Source: CAZABP01 sp964483245
GTDB lineage: Bacteria; Planctomycetota; UBA1135; UBA2386
Assembly (NCBI GenBank): GCA_964483245.1
Contig: CAZABP010000033.1
Span: 1-53,023, forward strand
DNA: 53,023 nt
Reading direction: 5' to 3'
Shown here: one piece after another, positions 34,870 to 42,253 of the stretch
How the letters are laid out: the number at the start of each line of letters is the position of its first letter
How positions within the stretch are numbered: the stretch's first letter is position 1
The notes under the pieces: model-generated
What the model was told of the DNA's origin: nothing
Databases searched by the model: none
The model's input: the letters and a program-made list of their open reading frames with translations, nothing else
Translations under genes and position numbers: made by a program

Positions 34870-37146
34870 CGCCGACCGTTGCTGCCTTCCGTCCTGGTCC
34901 TCTCCACGCTGCTGGCGGCCACGCCGCTCACCGCGCAGGCTCCCGACGAAGCGAAGTTCCTCGCCGAATCCGCGAAGCGGTTGAACGCGTTCGCCACGTT
35001 GAGCTTCAAGTCGCATTACCCGCGCCGCGCCAAGGAGATCTGGCTCGAGATCATCGCCGAATACGACACCAACGACGCCGTCGCTCGCAAGGCGCTCGGT
35101 TACGTGCAGGTCGGCACGTCGTGGGCGCCGGACCCATCGTTCACATATCCGGATCAGGATCAGCCGGATGCGGCGGTCGCGCTGCAGCTCAACAAGCGGT
35201 GGAACTCGCTGAGTGCCGAGCTCGGCAAGGAGCATCTGGAACTGGCGGAGTCACTGTCGGCAGCCGGCAACGCCGAGCGCTCGAACTACCACCGCCAGCG
35301 GGCGGCGCGGTTCGCGTCGGGGGACAAGAAGATCGCGACCTCGCTCGGGCTGCAGCTCGAAGGAGGCATGTATGGGTCCGCAGTCGAATTGACGCTGCTG
35401 AAGCGGAGCCGGATGCTCGAAAAGGAGGTGACCACGCAGCTCGCGCGCGAACCGAAGGTCGAGCGCGTCGCGGACTTCAAGCATCCGTACTTGCAGTCCG
35501 GTCCTGCCGTGAAGGCATACCGCGGCGAGCACTACACGATCGTCGGCGACTTCGACGACGCCATCCTGCAGGAAGCGGCCAGGCACGCCGAGCGCTCGCT
35601 CGCGTTCTGCAAGGCCGCGTTCGAGGGCTATGAGGGCTTCGGCAAGTTCCCGGGTCCGAAGACGTTCGTGTTCTACACGTCACGCGACGCGTGGAAGCAG
35701 GTGCTGCAGGCGAACGCCGGATTGATGTCCGCCGACCACTTGCAGTTCCTGTTCGAGAACGACATCTCGGCGACGAAGCTCGGCGCGGCCGAGCGGCAGC
35801 TGTGGCTGGCGAGCTCTCCCGATGCGGCGATCGTGCACGATCGGACCGTGCGCTGGGTCGCCGAGGAATACTCGACGCTGCGCACCGACGGGATGCAGGA
35901 GGGGATCGGGCATGCCGTGGTCGGGTTGTTCTTCGGCCGCAATCTCACCTACACCGTCGGCAGACCGCGGCCCGGCCGTGGCACCGTGGCCGGTGGGGAG
36001 CAGAAGAAGCGCGTGTTGATGCCCGACATGACGGCGTGGGTCGATTTCGCGCTCGAGATGGCGTGGCAGAAGACCGACATCCCGGCGGCTGAACTGCCGC
36101 TGGTCAAGGCGTCGGAGTTCAGCGAGGAGGCGCGGATCAAGAGCTGGTCGTTCTGCGACTACCTGCTGCGGCGGGATCCTGCGCTGTTGCTGGCGCTCGA
36201 CAGGACGGCGGGCTCCGGCGCCAAGACCCAGCCGCAGGTCGCGACGAAGTTCGCCGAGAAGACCGGCGGTCAGCAGCTCGCGCTGCTGGACGACGATTGG
36301 CGGCGGTACTGGACCGAGGACACGCCGATGCTGCGCGCGATCCGCAACAAGAAGGCGCCACTCGAAGGCGTCACGGCCGCCGTGCCGGACTGGCTCGAGG
36401 AGTTCAACGCGCTGCGCAAGGGGATCACCGCCGTCAAGCTGCCACAGGTCGGTTGGAGCGAGGCCTGGTCGAACGAGTGTCGCCAACACGTCGAGTATCT
36501 GAAGGCCAACGGGAAGGCACGCGGGCCGGAGGCGGAGCACGACCAGGACCTCAAGTCGAAGGGCGCCTCGAATTCCGGCCGTACGTTCGCGCGCCGCGCG
36601 CTCATATCGGTCGGCGAGAAGAATGCGAAGAAGGCAATGGACCGGTGGATGCACTGGCCGGGCTACCGGGACGCCGTGCTGAATCCCGCGCTCGACACCG
36701 TCGGGCTGTACGCCGACGCGGGGTTCATGGTCATGGATGTGTCGCGTGGCATGGTCGACACCGGCACGTCGACGACCGTGCACTATCCGTTCGGCCGGCA
36801 GACGGGTGTCCCGGTCCAGATCGAGGTGCGCGAACTCGGTCCGCAAGTCGAGGAGTTGCTCGCTCGCGAAGGCAAGTCAGGCCTGAAGGTGCTCGGTTAT
36901 CCGATCACGTACCACGGCTTCCGCAGCAGCCCGCGTGAGCCGGGTGATGTCCGTTGCGAGGTGATGGTCGGCAAGGACCTCGTCGAGGGCATCCTGCACT
37001 TCGCCACCGATGGCGTGCGCCGCGCCTGCGCACCCGGGCTGATCGTGTTCTATCCCCTGCAGCCGCTGAAGCGCGGGATGCTGCACAAGGTGACCTGGAT
37101 CGGCGTCGGCAACCGCGCAATCGAGTTCGAGTTCACTACTCAGTGA
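34864..37146 (+). CDS. Secreted protein with C-terminal CAP-like domain
   Basis: The 760-residue protein starts at the ATG before HRRPLLPS; the signal peptide ends LTAQ. Residues 30-130 resemble a short TPR/helical region. The middle (about 215-480) has the style of secreted planctomycete peptidase-like domains but lacks an HExxH site (EGIGH is found instead). From about 528, SEAWSNECRQHVEYLKANG, then EHDQDL, and later MHWPGYRDAVLNPALDTVG, follow the SCP/CAP (PR-1) pattern, including a Trp-x-x-x-PGYR variant of the 'W..S..HR..ML' segment. A role in extracellular protein or cell-wall binding is inference. Its ATG overlaps the GTG of the divergent gene. Confidence 0.7.
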   Translation: MHRRPLLPSVLVLSTLLAATPLTAQAPDEAKFLAESAKRLNAFATLSFKSHYPRRAKEIWLEIIAEYDTNDAVARKALGYVQVGTSWAPDPSFTYPDQDQPDAAVALQLNKRWNSLSAELGKEHLELAESLSAAGNAERSNYHRQRAARFASGDKKIATSLGLQLEGGMYGSAVELTLLKRSRMLEKEVTTQLAREPKVERVADFKHPYLQSGPAVKAYRGEHYTIVGDFDDAILQEAARHAERSLAFCKAAFEGYEGFGKFPGPKTFVFYTSRDAWKQVLQANAGLMSADHLQFLFENDISATKLGAAERQLWLASSPDAAIVHDRTVRWVAEEYSTLRTDGMQEGIGHAVVGLFFGRNLTYTVGRPRPGRGTVAGGEQKKRVLMPDMTAWVDFALEMAWQKTDIPAAELPLVKASEFSEEARIKSWSFCDYLLRRDPALLLALDRTAGSGAKTQPQVATKFAEKTGGQQLALLDDDWRRYWTEDTPMLRAIRNKKAPLEGVTAAVPDWLEEFNALRKGITAVKLPQVGWSEAWSNECRQHVEYLKANGKARGPEAEHDQDLKSKGASNSGRTFARRALISVGEKNAKKAMDRWMHWPGYRDAVLNPALDTVGLYADAGFMVMDVSRGMVDTGTSTTVHYPFGRQTGVPVQIEVRELGPQVEELLAREGKSGLKVLGYPITYHGFRSSPREPGDVRCEVMVGKDLVEGILHFATDGVRRACAPGLIVFYPLQPLKRGMLHKVTWIGVGNRAIEFEFTTQ

Positions 37147-37309
37147 GGGAAGGGGAGAGGGTTGGGGAAGGGGGAAAACGGGAAGGGGACGGGCCCGGGC
37201 CCGGGCCCGGGCCCGGGCCCGGGCTGGGGGAAGGCGAGGAATGGGAAGGGGAATGGGAAGGGGCGCTGGTGGATGCGTGGTCCTGCAAGGGTTGGAGCCG
37301 TTTGGTTCC
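37145..37309. repeat. G-rich degenerate hexamer repeat with GGGCCC run
   Basis: Immediately after the CAP-protein stop, a strongly G-biased period-6 tract runs to about 37262. Its core is six consecutive CGGGCC-type units (about 37190-37226), flanked by GGAAGG-type units. The GGGCCC core is self-complementary and could act as a hairpin terminator. The rest to 37309 shows nothing further. Confidence 0.75.
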
Positions 37310-37624
37310 ATGGTGGCGATGGCAACTGAGTCGAAGCGTCGCGGTGCGCTGGCGGGGGTGGCTGCGCCGGGTGCGGTGCGGGGCGGGATCGAGCGCCGCG
37401 CGCGGATCGAGGAGCGGGATGCGGAGCGCGTGCGCGAGCGCAGGCGCCGGTTTGCGGTCTCGTGCACGGCCGGTGTCGTGGCCTTGCTGGGGGTGTCGTG
37501 GCTCGCGCAGAGCTTCGAGTTGTCGGAGACGTCCGCGCTTGCGCTTTCGGTGCTGGCCGGCCTTGGGGTGACGTTTGCGCTGCGGCCTCGCCGCCAAGCT
37601 GAGGGTTCCGAGGTCGGAGGGTGA
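37310..37624 (+). CDS. Small membrane protein with two TM segments
   Basis: The 104-residue protein begins MVAMATES (the ATG at 37319 is an alternative). A basic, charged helix (RRARIEERDAERVRERRRR) precedes two hydrophobic segments at about 48-64 and 73-90. No family was recognised. It ends four bases before the next membrane-protein gene, so the two are probably one operon. Confidence 0.55.
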   Translation: MVAMATESKRRGALAGVAAPGAVRGGIERRARIEERDAERVRERRRRFAVSCTAGVVALLGVSWLAQSFELSETSALALSVLAGLGVTFALRPRRQAEGSEVGG

Positions 37625-37628
37625 TTGG

Positions 37629-38237
37629 ATGACGAGCTCGCGGCTGGTGTCGTGGTGGAATGCGAGACGTCGGCAGATCGCGGCGGAGGATGCGATCGGC
37701 GAGGGGGAGTGGGGGGCGGAGTTCGCAGTGGGCTGGTGGATTCCGCTCGTGCTGGTCGCGGTGTACGGGGTCCTGTCGGCGTTGGAGTTGCGCGAGCCGT
37801 GGCAGGAGATCGTGCTCGCGGCGGTGTTCGTCGCGTGGCTCGGGGTGACGTGGCGCGCGAGCGTGCAGGTGCGGCGCGCGAAGGAGACGCGCGCTGCGGC
37901 GCGCGCGGCGGCAGGGATGGACCGGCCGGAGTCGGCGGACATCGAACCGCGGAGGGACGCGGGTGCGGCGGCAGCAGCGGTGGGGCAGGGGAATGCGTTG
38001 CGCGTGCGGAGGCGTCGGCGTCGCGCCGCAGCGTCGCCGGAGCGTGGGCAGCACTTCGGGATCGGCGCCTTCGTCGGCGGCATGGCGGCGCTGTGGGTGG
38101 CGCTGCAGTTCGGACTCGATGGCGTGCGTGCGGTGATCCTCGGGGCGGTAGCTGGTGGAAGTCTGGGGGCGATCTTCACCGCGCGGTTCCTGGCAGTGAT
38201 CGACATGCTGTTCCGTTCGTGGCGGCACGAGCCTTGA
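37629..38237 (+). CDS. Membrane protein with about four TM segments
   Basis: The 202-residue protein starts at MTSSRLVSWWNARRRQ. Hydrophobic segments lie at about 35-52, 60-75, 143-158 and 166-185. A long cytoplasmic-type loop between the second and third is rich in Arg and Ala (RVRRRRRRAAASPE). No family was recognised. It is the last gene before the SAM riboswitch and is probably co-transcribed with the small membrane protein before it. Confidence 0.55.
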   Translation: MTSSRLVSWWNARRRQIAAEDAIGEGEWGAEFAVGWWIPLVLVAVYGVLSALELREPWQEIVLAAVFVAWLGVTWRASVQVRRAKETRAAARAAAGMDRPESADIEPRRDAGAAAAAVGQGNALRVRRRRRRAAASPERGQHFGIGAFVGGMAALWVALQFGLDGVRAVILGAVAGGSLGAIFTARFLAVIDMLFRSWRHEP

Positions 38238-38302
38238 TGGACGGGTGCGCGATGCGCGCCCCGGTTGACAAGGTTGGCGCCGGTCGCTTGCATCCCGCGC
38301 AA

Positions 38303-38403
38303 CTCATCGAGACCGGCTGAGGGACAGGCCCTTCGAAGCCGGGGCAACCACCGGGAGACCGGCAGGTGCCAACTCCTGCGGCGCATTGCGACCGAGAGAT
38401 GAG
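38303..38403 (+). promoter_or_regulatory. SAM-I (S-box) riboswitch
   Basis: The P1 strands are CTCATC (38303-38308) and GATGAG (38398-38403). Between them are the S-box conserved segments GAGGGAC, GGCCC, GAAGCCGGGGCAACC and GGTGCCAACTCCTGC in the right order. The aptamer binds S-adenosylmethionine and turns down expression of the methionine genes that follow. No terminator with a T-run is seen. A possible expression platform is CTCGGGG (38460-38466) pairing with CCCCGAG (38489-38495), which would enclose the GAGGAG at 38475-38480. Control of translation initiation is therefore more likely, by inference. Confidence 0.93.
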
Positions 38404-38499
38404 GCCGGCCACCGCCGCGCAGCTGCGCGCCGGGGACGACCCGCTCGGTGGCGACGGCGCTCGGGGGACTCGACGAGGAGACCTCAGACCCCGAGTCCG

Positions 38500-39558
38500 A
38501 TGACCCGCTCAGCATCTCGTCCTCCCGTTCCCGTCGTCGCGCCGCCGGCGCCCGACACCGTTGGATTCCGTTCGTCCGGTTCGTCGCCGACCGTGCACCT
38601 GCTCGGTGCCGGCAAGGTCGGGCGGGCGTTCCTGCAGCTCGCGCCGGCGCACGGCGTGCACGTCGTCGCGGTCACCGACACGAGCGCGACGATCTATCGC
38701 AGGGACGGGCTGCCGGCCGCCGACCTCGCGCGCTTCAAGCAGGATGGCGGCAGGCTCGCGCAGCTCGCGGGCGCCGAGTCGGTGCCGCTCCCGCTCGCGT
38801 TGCAGGTCGTCGACGCGCCGATCGTCGTCGACGCGCTGCCGACCGCGCTGCACGATCCGCTGCCGGCGCTGCGCCGCGCGTCGGCCATCCTGCAGCGGGG
38901 TGCATGCCTCGCGCTGGCGTCGAAGGACGCGCTGTTCGCGGCACCGGCGGAGTTGACCGACCGCGCCCATCGGGACCGGCTCGGGATCGACGCGGTGCTC
39001 GGTGGCGCCGGCCAGCGCCTGCTCGGCGCGAGCGACGCCTGGCGCGCGAGCCGCGAGCTCGTCGTCGCCGGCAATGCATCGACGACGGCCGTGATCACGG
39101 CGGTCGAACGCGGCGCGAGCATCGACGAGGGGATCGCGCAGGCCCGGGCGCTCGGGCTGCTCGAAGCCGATCCGACGCTCGACCTCGATGGCAGCGATGC
39201 CCTCGCGAAGCTGTTGATCACGGCCGGGCTGGTGTTCCGGCGTGCGCCGGCGTTCCTCGACGTGCCGCGGCCGGATCTCCGCGCACTCGATCCCGACCTG
39301 CTGCGCGCGCGCGCGGCGCGCGGCGCGGCGACGCGGCTGCTCGGCCGCGCGACGCCGGACGGCAGCGTGCAGCTCGGCTACGAGGAAGTGCCCGCCGGTG
39401 CGGCCTGGCGGGTGCCGGCGGATCGCGTCGCCTATGCGGCGCGCCCTCGCAGCGGTGCACCTCATGTGTTGGTTGGCACCGGGATCGGCCCGCGTGAGAC
39501 CGCACGCGTGCTGCTGCAGGATGTGCTGCGCCTCGCTGCGCGGGAGGCGGCGCAGTGA
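38500..39558 (+). CDS. hom: Homoserine dehydrogenase
   Basis: This enzyme reduces aspartate semialdehyde to homoserine with NAD(P)H, the branch-point step to methionine and threonine. It has 352 residues from the ATG at 38500. Residues 32-43 carry the nucleotide loop HLLGAGKVGRAF. Lys142 in LALASKDAL aligns with the catalytic lysine. GNASTTAVITAV corresponds to the usual 'LNGTTNYIL' segment and LEADPTLDLDGSDALAKL to the 'DP..D..G.DAA.K' signature. There is no C-terminal ACT domain, so threonine feedback is not expected. It is first in the riboswitch operon and its stop overlaps the next GTG. Confidence 0.88.
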   Translation: MTRSASRPPVPVVAPPAPDTVGFRSSGSSPTVHLLGAGKVGRAFLQLAPAHGVHVVAVTDTSATIYRRDGLPAADLARFKQDGGRLAQLAGAESVPLPLALQVVDAPIVVDALPTALHDPLPALRRASAILQRGACLALASKDALFAAPAELTDRAHRDRLGIDAVLGGAGQRLLGASDAWRASRELVVAGNASTTAVITAVERGASIDEGIAQARALGLLEADPTLDLDGSDALAKLLITAGLVFRRAPAFLDVPRPDLRALDPDLLRARAARGAATRLLGRATPDGSVQLGYEEVPAGAAWRVPADRVAYAARPRSGAPHVLVGTGIGPRETARVLLQDVLRLAAREAAQ

Positions 39559-40535
39559 GTACGTCCGTGACCTGGGGCAGCACGGGGCTCGTGCACCTGC
39601 CGTTCACGTTTCCGCTGCAGCGCGGCGGGCGGCTGCTCGCCGGCCGGCTCGCGTTCGAGCAGATCGGGTCCGACGCAGCGCCGCCGGTGCTGGTGCTCGG
39701 CGGGATCTCCGCCGACCGCCACCTGTGCGCGCATGCGGAGGACCCGCGGCGCGGATGGTGGGAGGGATCCGTCGGGGCCGGGTGTGCGATCGACCCGCGT
39801 CACTGGCGGCTGCTGGGCATCGACTGGCTCGGCGGAAGCGGCGCTTCGAGCGGGCCGTGCACCGAGCCGGGCGATCCGTTCCCGACCGTGACCACGGCCG
39901 ACCAGGCGGATGCGATTGCGCACCTGCTCGACGAGCTCGGCATCGGTGTGCTGCATGCGATCGTCGGGGCCTCGTTCGGCGCCAACGTCGCGCTCGCGTT
40001 CGCGTCGCGGCATCCCGGCCGCGTCGCGCGTGTCGTCGCGATCAGCGGCGCCGACCGCAGCCATCCGCTGGCGGTTGCACGTCGTGCGCTGCAGCGACGC
40101 ATCGTCGCGCTGGGGCGCGCGGCCGGCGACGAGCGGGCGGGTGTCACGCTGGCGCGGGCGCTGGCGATGACGGCGTACCGCTCTGCCGACGAGTTTGCGT
40201 CGCGGTTCCACGCCGACCCGCTCGCTGCCGCGGACTACGTGCTGGCGCGCGGCGCCGCGTCGGCGGCCGCGTTCGACGCGCAGGCGCTCGACGCCCTGAC
40301 GCTCGCGCTCGATCTACACGACGTCGACGTCGGGCCGATCCGCGCCGCGGTCACGCTGGTCGGGATCCGCCAGGATCTGCTGGTCCCGATCGGGGACCTG
40401 CGCGCGCTTTCCGGCCGCCTCGGTGGGCGCGCGACGCTGCACGAGCTCGATTCGATCCACGGCCACGACGCGTTCCTGAAGGAGCGCGCTGCGCTGACCC
40501 CGCTCCTGCGCGCTGCGCTCGGAGGGAGGCCATGA
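39555..40535 (+). CDS. metX: Homoserine O-acyltransferase, MetX-type alpha/beta hydrolase
   Basis: The 326-residue protein starts at a GTG overlapping the hom stop. It is an alpha/beta hydrolase fold with nucleophile Ser140 in VGASFGANVAL, Asp274 in RQDLLVPIGD and His304 in IHGHDAFL, the catalytic triad of MetX. It activates homoserine by acetylation or succinylation. The WLGGSGASSGP near 91-101 is the substrate-entry segment of the family. The length is slightly short for MetX (usually 340-380) and resembles the shorter succinyl-transferring members, so acyl-donor specificity is open. The stop overlaps the metB start (ATGA). Confidence 0.87.
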   Translation: MSTSVTWGSTGLVHLPFTFPLQRGGRLLAGRLAFEQIGSDAAPPVLVLGGISADRHLCAHAEDPRRGWWEGSVGAGCAIDPRHWRLLGIDWLGGSGASSGPCTEPGDPFPTVTTADQADAIAHLLDELGIGVLHAIVGASFGANVALAFASRHPGRVARVVAISGADRSHPLAVARRALQRRIVALGRAAGDERAGVTLARALAMTAYRSADEFASRFHADPLAAADYVLARGAASAAAFDAQALDALTLALDLHDVDVGPIRAAVTLVGIRQDLLVPIGDLRALSGRLGGRATLHELDSIHGHDAFLKERAALTPLLRAALGGRP

Positions 40536-41695
40536 GCTCGCTGTCCACCCGCACGGTGCGCGCCGGAATCGAGCGCGATGCGAGCTTCGGTGCCGTCGTG
40601 CCGCCGCTGCACCTGTCGTCGAACTACACGTTTGCCGGCTTCGGCAGCAAGCGCGCCTACGACTACACGCGCACCGCGAATCCGACGCGCGACCTGCTGG
40701 CCGAAGCGATCGCCGACCTCGAACGTGGCGCTGGTGCCGTCGTCACGGCGAGCGGGATGGCGGCGGTGCACCTCGTGCTGCACCTGCTGCCGGCCGGCGC
40801 GCGCGTGCTCGCCCCGCGCGATGGATACGGCGGCACCTGGCGGCTCCTGCAGGCCGAGGCGAAGGCCGGTCGCCTGCAGGTCGAGCTCGCCGACTTCCAG
40901 GATCTGGACGGGCTGCGCGCGGCCTGCGCCAGGCGACCGGCGCTCGTCTGGATCGAGACGCCGAGCAACCCGCTGCTGCGCGTGACCGACCTCGCGGCCG
41001 TGATCGCGATCGCGCACGCGGCCGGCGCGCTCGCCTGCGTCGACAACACGTTCCTGTCACCCGTGCTGCAGCAGCCGCTGGCGTTCGGCGCCGACCTCGT
41101 CGTGCACTCGACGACGAAGTACCTGAACGGCCACAGCGACGTCGTCGGTGGCGCCGTCGTCGCTGCGACGCCGGAGCTGCACGCGCAGCTCGCGTGGTGG
41201 GCGAACTGCATCGGCATTGCCGGCGCGCCGTTCGACGCGTGGTTGACGCTGCGTGGGCTGCGCACGCTGCATGCGCGGATGCGCCAACACGAAGCGAACG
41301 CGCGCGCCGTCGCCGAGTGGCTCGTGCGGCAACCGGAGATCGCCGCCGTGCATTGGCCCGGCCTGCCGGAGCATCCCGGGCACGAGCTCGCCTGCGTACA
41401 GCAGCGCGGGTTCGGCGCGATCGTTGCGCTGGAGCTGCATGGCGGCGAGGCGGCCGTGCGCGCGTTCCTCGCGCGGCTGCGGCTGTTCTCGCTGGCCGAG
41501 TCGCTCGGCGGCGTCGAGAGTCTGGTCGCGCATCCGGCGACGATGACGCACGCCGCGATGAGCGCGCCGGCCCGCGCCGCCGCCGGCATCGGCGACGGCC
41601 TGCTGCGGCTGTCGATCGGGATCGAGGAGCCGCGCGACCTGATCGCCGACCTCGCCACCGCCCTCGCCGCGACCCGCGATCCTCTCGGGGTCTGA
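40532..41695 (+). CDS. metB: Cystathionine gamma-synthase / O-acylhomoserine sulfur transferase
   Basis: The 387-residue PLP enzyme of the Cys/Met metabolism family joins an activated homoserine with cysteine (or sulfide). PLP Lys196 lies in STTKYLNGHSDVVGG. The other signatures are YDYTRTANPTRDLLAEAI (43-60), SGMAAVH and VDNTFLSPVLQQPL. Whether it makes cystathionine or homocysteine directly cannot be told from these motifs; its length favours cystathionine gamma-synthase over the longer (about 430) sulfhydrylases. It is the last gene of the SAM-controlled operon and converges with the RidA-family gene after 14 bases. Confidence 0.9.
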   Translation: MSSLSTRTVRAGIERDASFGAVVPPLHLSSNYTFAGFGSKRAYDYTRTANPTRDLLAEAIADLERGAGAVVTASGMAAVHLVLHLLPAGARVLAPRDGYGGTWRLLQAEAKAGRLQVELADFQDLDGLRAACARRPALVWIETPSNPLLRVTDLAAVIAIAHAAGALACVDNTFLSPVLQQPLAFGADLVVHSTTKYLNGHSDVVGGAVVAATPELHAQLAWWANCIGIAGAPFDAWLTLRGLRTLHARMRQHEANARAVAEWLVRQPEIAAVHWPGLPEHPGHELACVQQRGFGAIVALELHGGEAAVRAFLARLRLFSLAESLGGVESLVAHPATMTHAAMSAPARAAAGIGDGLLRLSIGIEEPRDLIADLATALAATRDPLGV

Positions 41696-41709
41696 CGAGA
41701 AAAGTCGCG

Positions 41710-42123
41710 TCAGAATGGCAGCTCGCGGAGCCGATCCGAGTCCAGCACGGCATCCGCCTCGATCTCGACCAGCATCTCCGGCGCGATCAGGCGGCTGACT
41801 TCGACCAGCGTGCAGGCGGGGCGGATCTCGCCGAAGCACTCTGCGTGCGCGCGCGTGATCGCTTCCCACTGCGTGATGTCGGTCACGAAGATCCGCGTGC
41901 GCACCACGTCCCGCAGCGACGACCCGGCCTGGACCAGCGCCCGCTCGATGTTGCGCAGGCACTGGCGCGCCTGCGCATACGGATCTCCGACCCCGACGAG
42001 GTTGCCGCCGGCGTCGGTCGCCGTGGTCCCGGAGACGAACACCAGCTCGCCGCTCCGGACGGCGCGCGAGTAGCCGACGCGTCCCTCGTACGGGCTGGTC
42101 CCTGCAATGTTGCGGCGCTGCAT
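41710..42123 (-). CDS. RidA/YjgF family protein
   Basis: The 137-residue protein has the Rid fold: GELVFVSGTTATDAGGNL, QARQCLRNIERALVQAGSS, VVRTRIFVTDI and the C-terminal EIRPACTLVEVSRLIAPEM, then LVEIEADAV. RidA proteins hydrolyse reactive enamine/imine intermediates released by PLP enzymes; some subfamilies have other roles. Arg in the IRPA segment corresponds to the substrate-binding arginine of active RidA. It lies tail-to-tail with metB, a PLP enzyme that can release such intermediates, so a metabolic link is plausible but not demonstrated. Confidence 0.9.
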   Translation of the reverse strand: MQRRNIAGTSPYEGRVGYSRAVRSGELVFVSGTTATDAGGNLVGVGDPYAQARQCLRNIERALVQAGSSLRDVVRTRIFVTDITQWEAITRAHAECFGEIRPACTLVEVSRLIAPEMLVEIEADAVLDSDRLRELPF

Positions 42124-42140
42124 GCGGGGATTCTGCCGCG

Positions 42141-42212
42141 CGTGGCAAGAAAGGGGTCAGACCCCATTCATGCCACGTTGGCAAGGAAGGGGTCAGACCC
42201 CAACCGTGCCAA
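42141..42212. repeat. Two tandem nested palindromes with GGGGTCAGACCCC core
   Basis: Unit 1 has outer arms CGTGGCA (42141-42147) and TGCCACG (42171-42177) around GGGGTCAGACCCC. Unit 2 has TTGGCA (42178-42183) and TGCCAA (42207-42212) around the same 13-base core. The arms differ but the core and its AAG flank are kept. Short palindromes of this type, found dispersed in many bacterial genomes, resemble REP elements. They sit between the divergent RidA and peptidase genes. Confidence 0.75.
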
Positions 42213-42253
42213 TTGCCATAATGGCGCGCCCCCAAACCCCGAGCGCACGAGAC

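Noticed and set aside
34864..37146. Zinc metallopeptidase call for the CAP-domain protein
   Set aside because: The position where HExxH would be expected reads EGIGH, so no zinc site can be supported.
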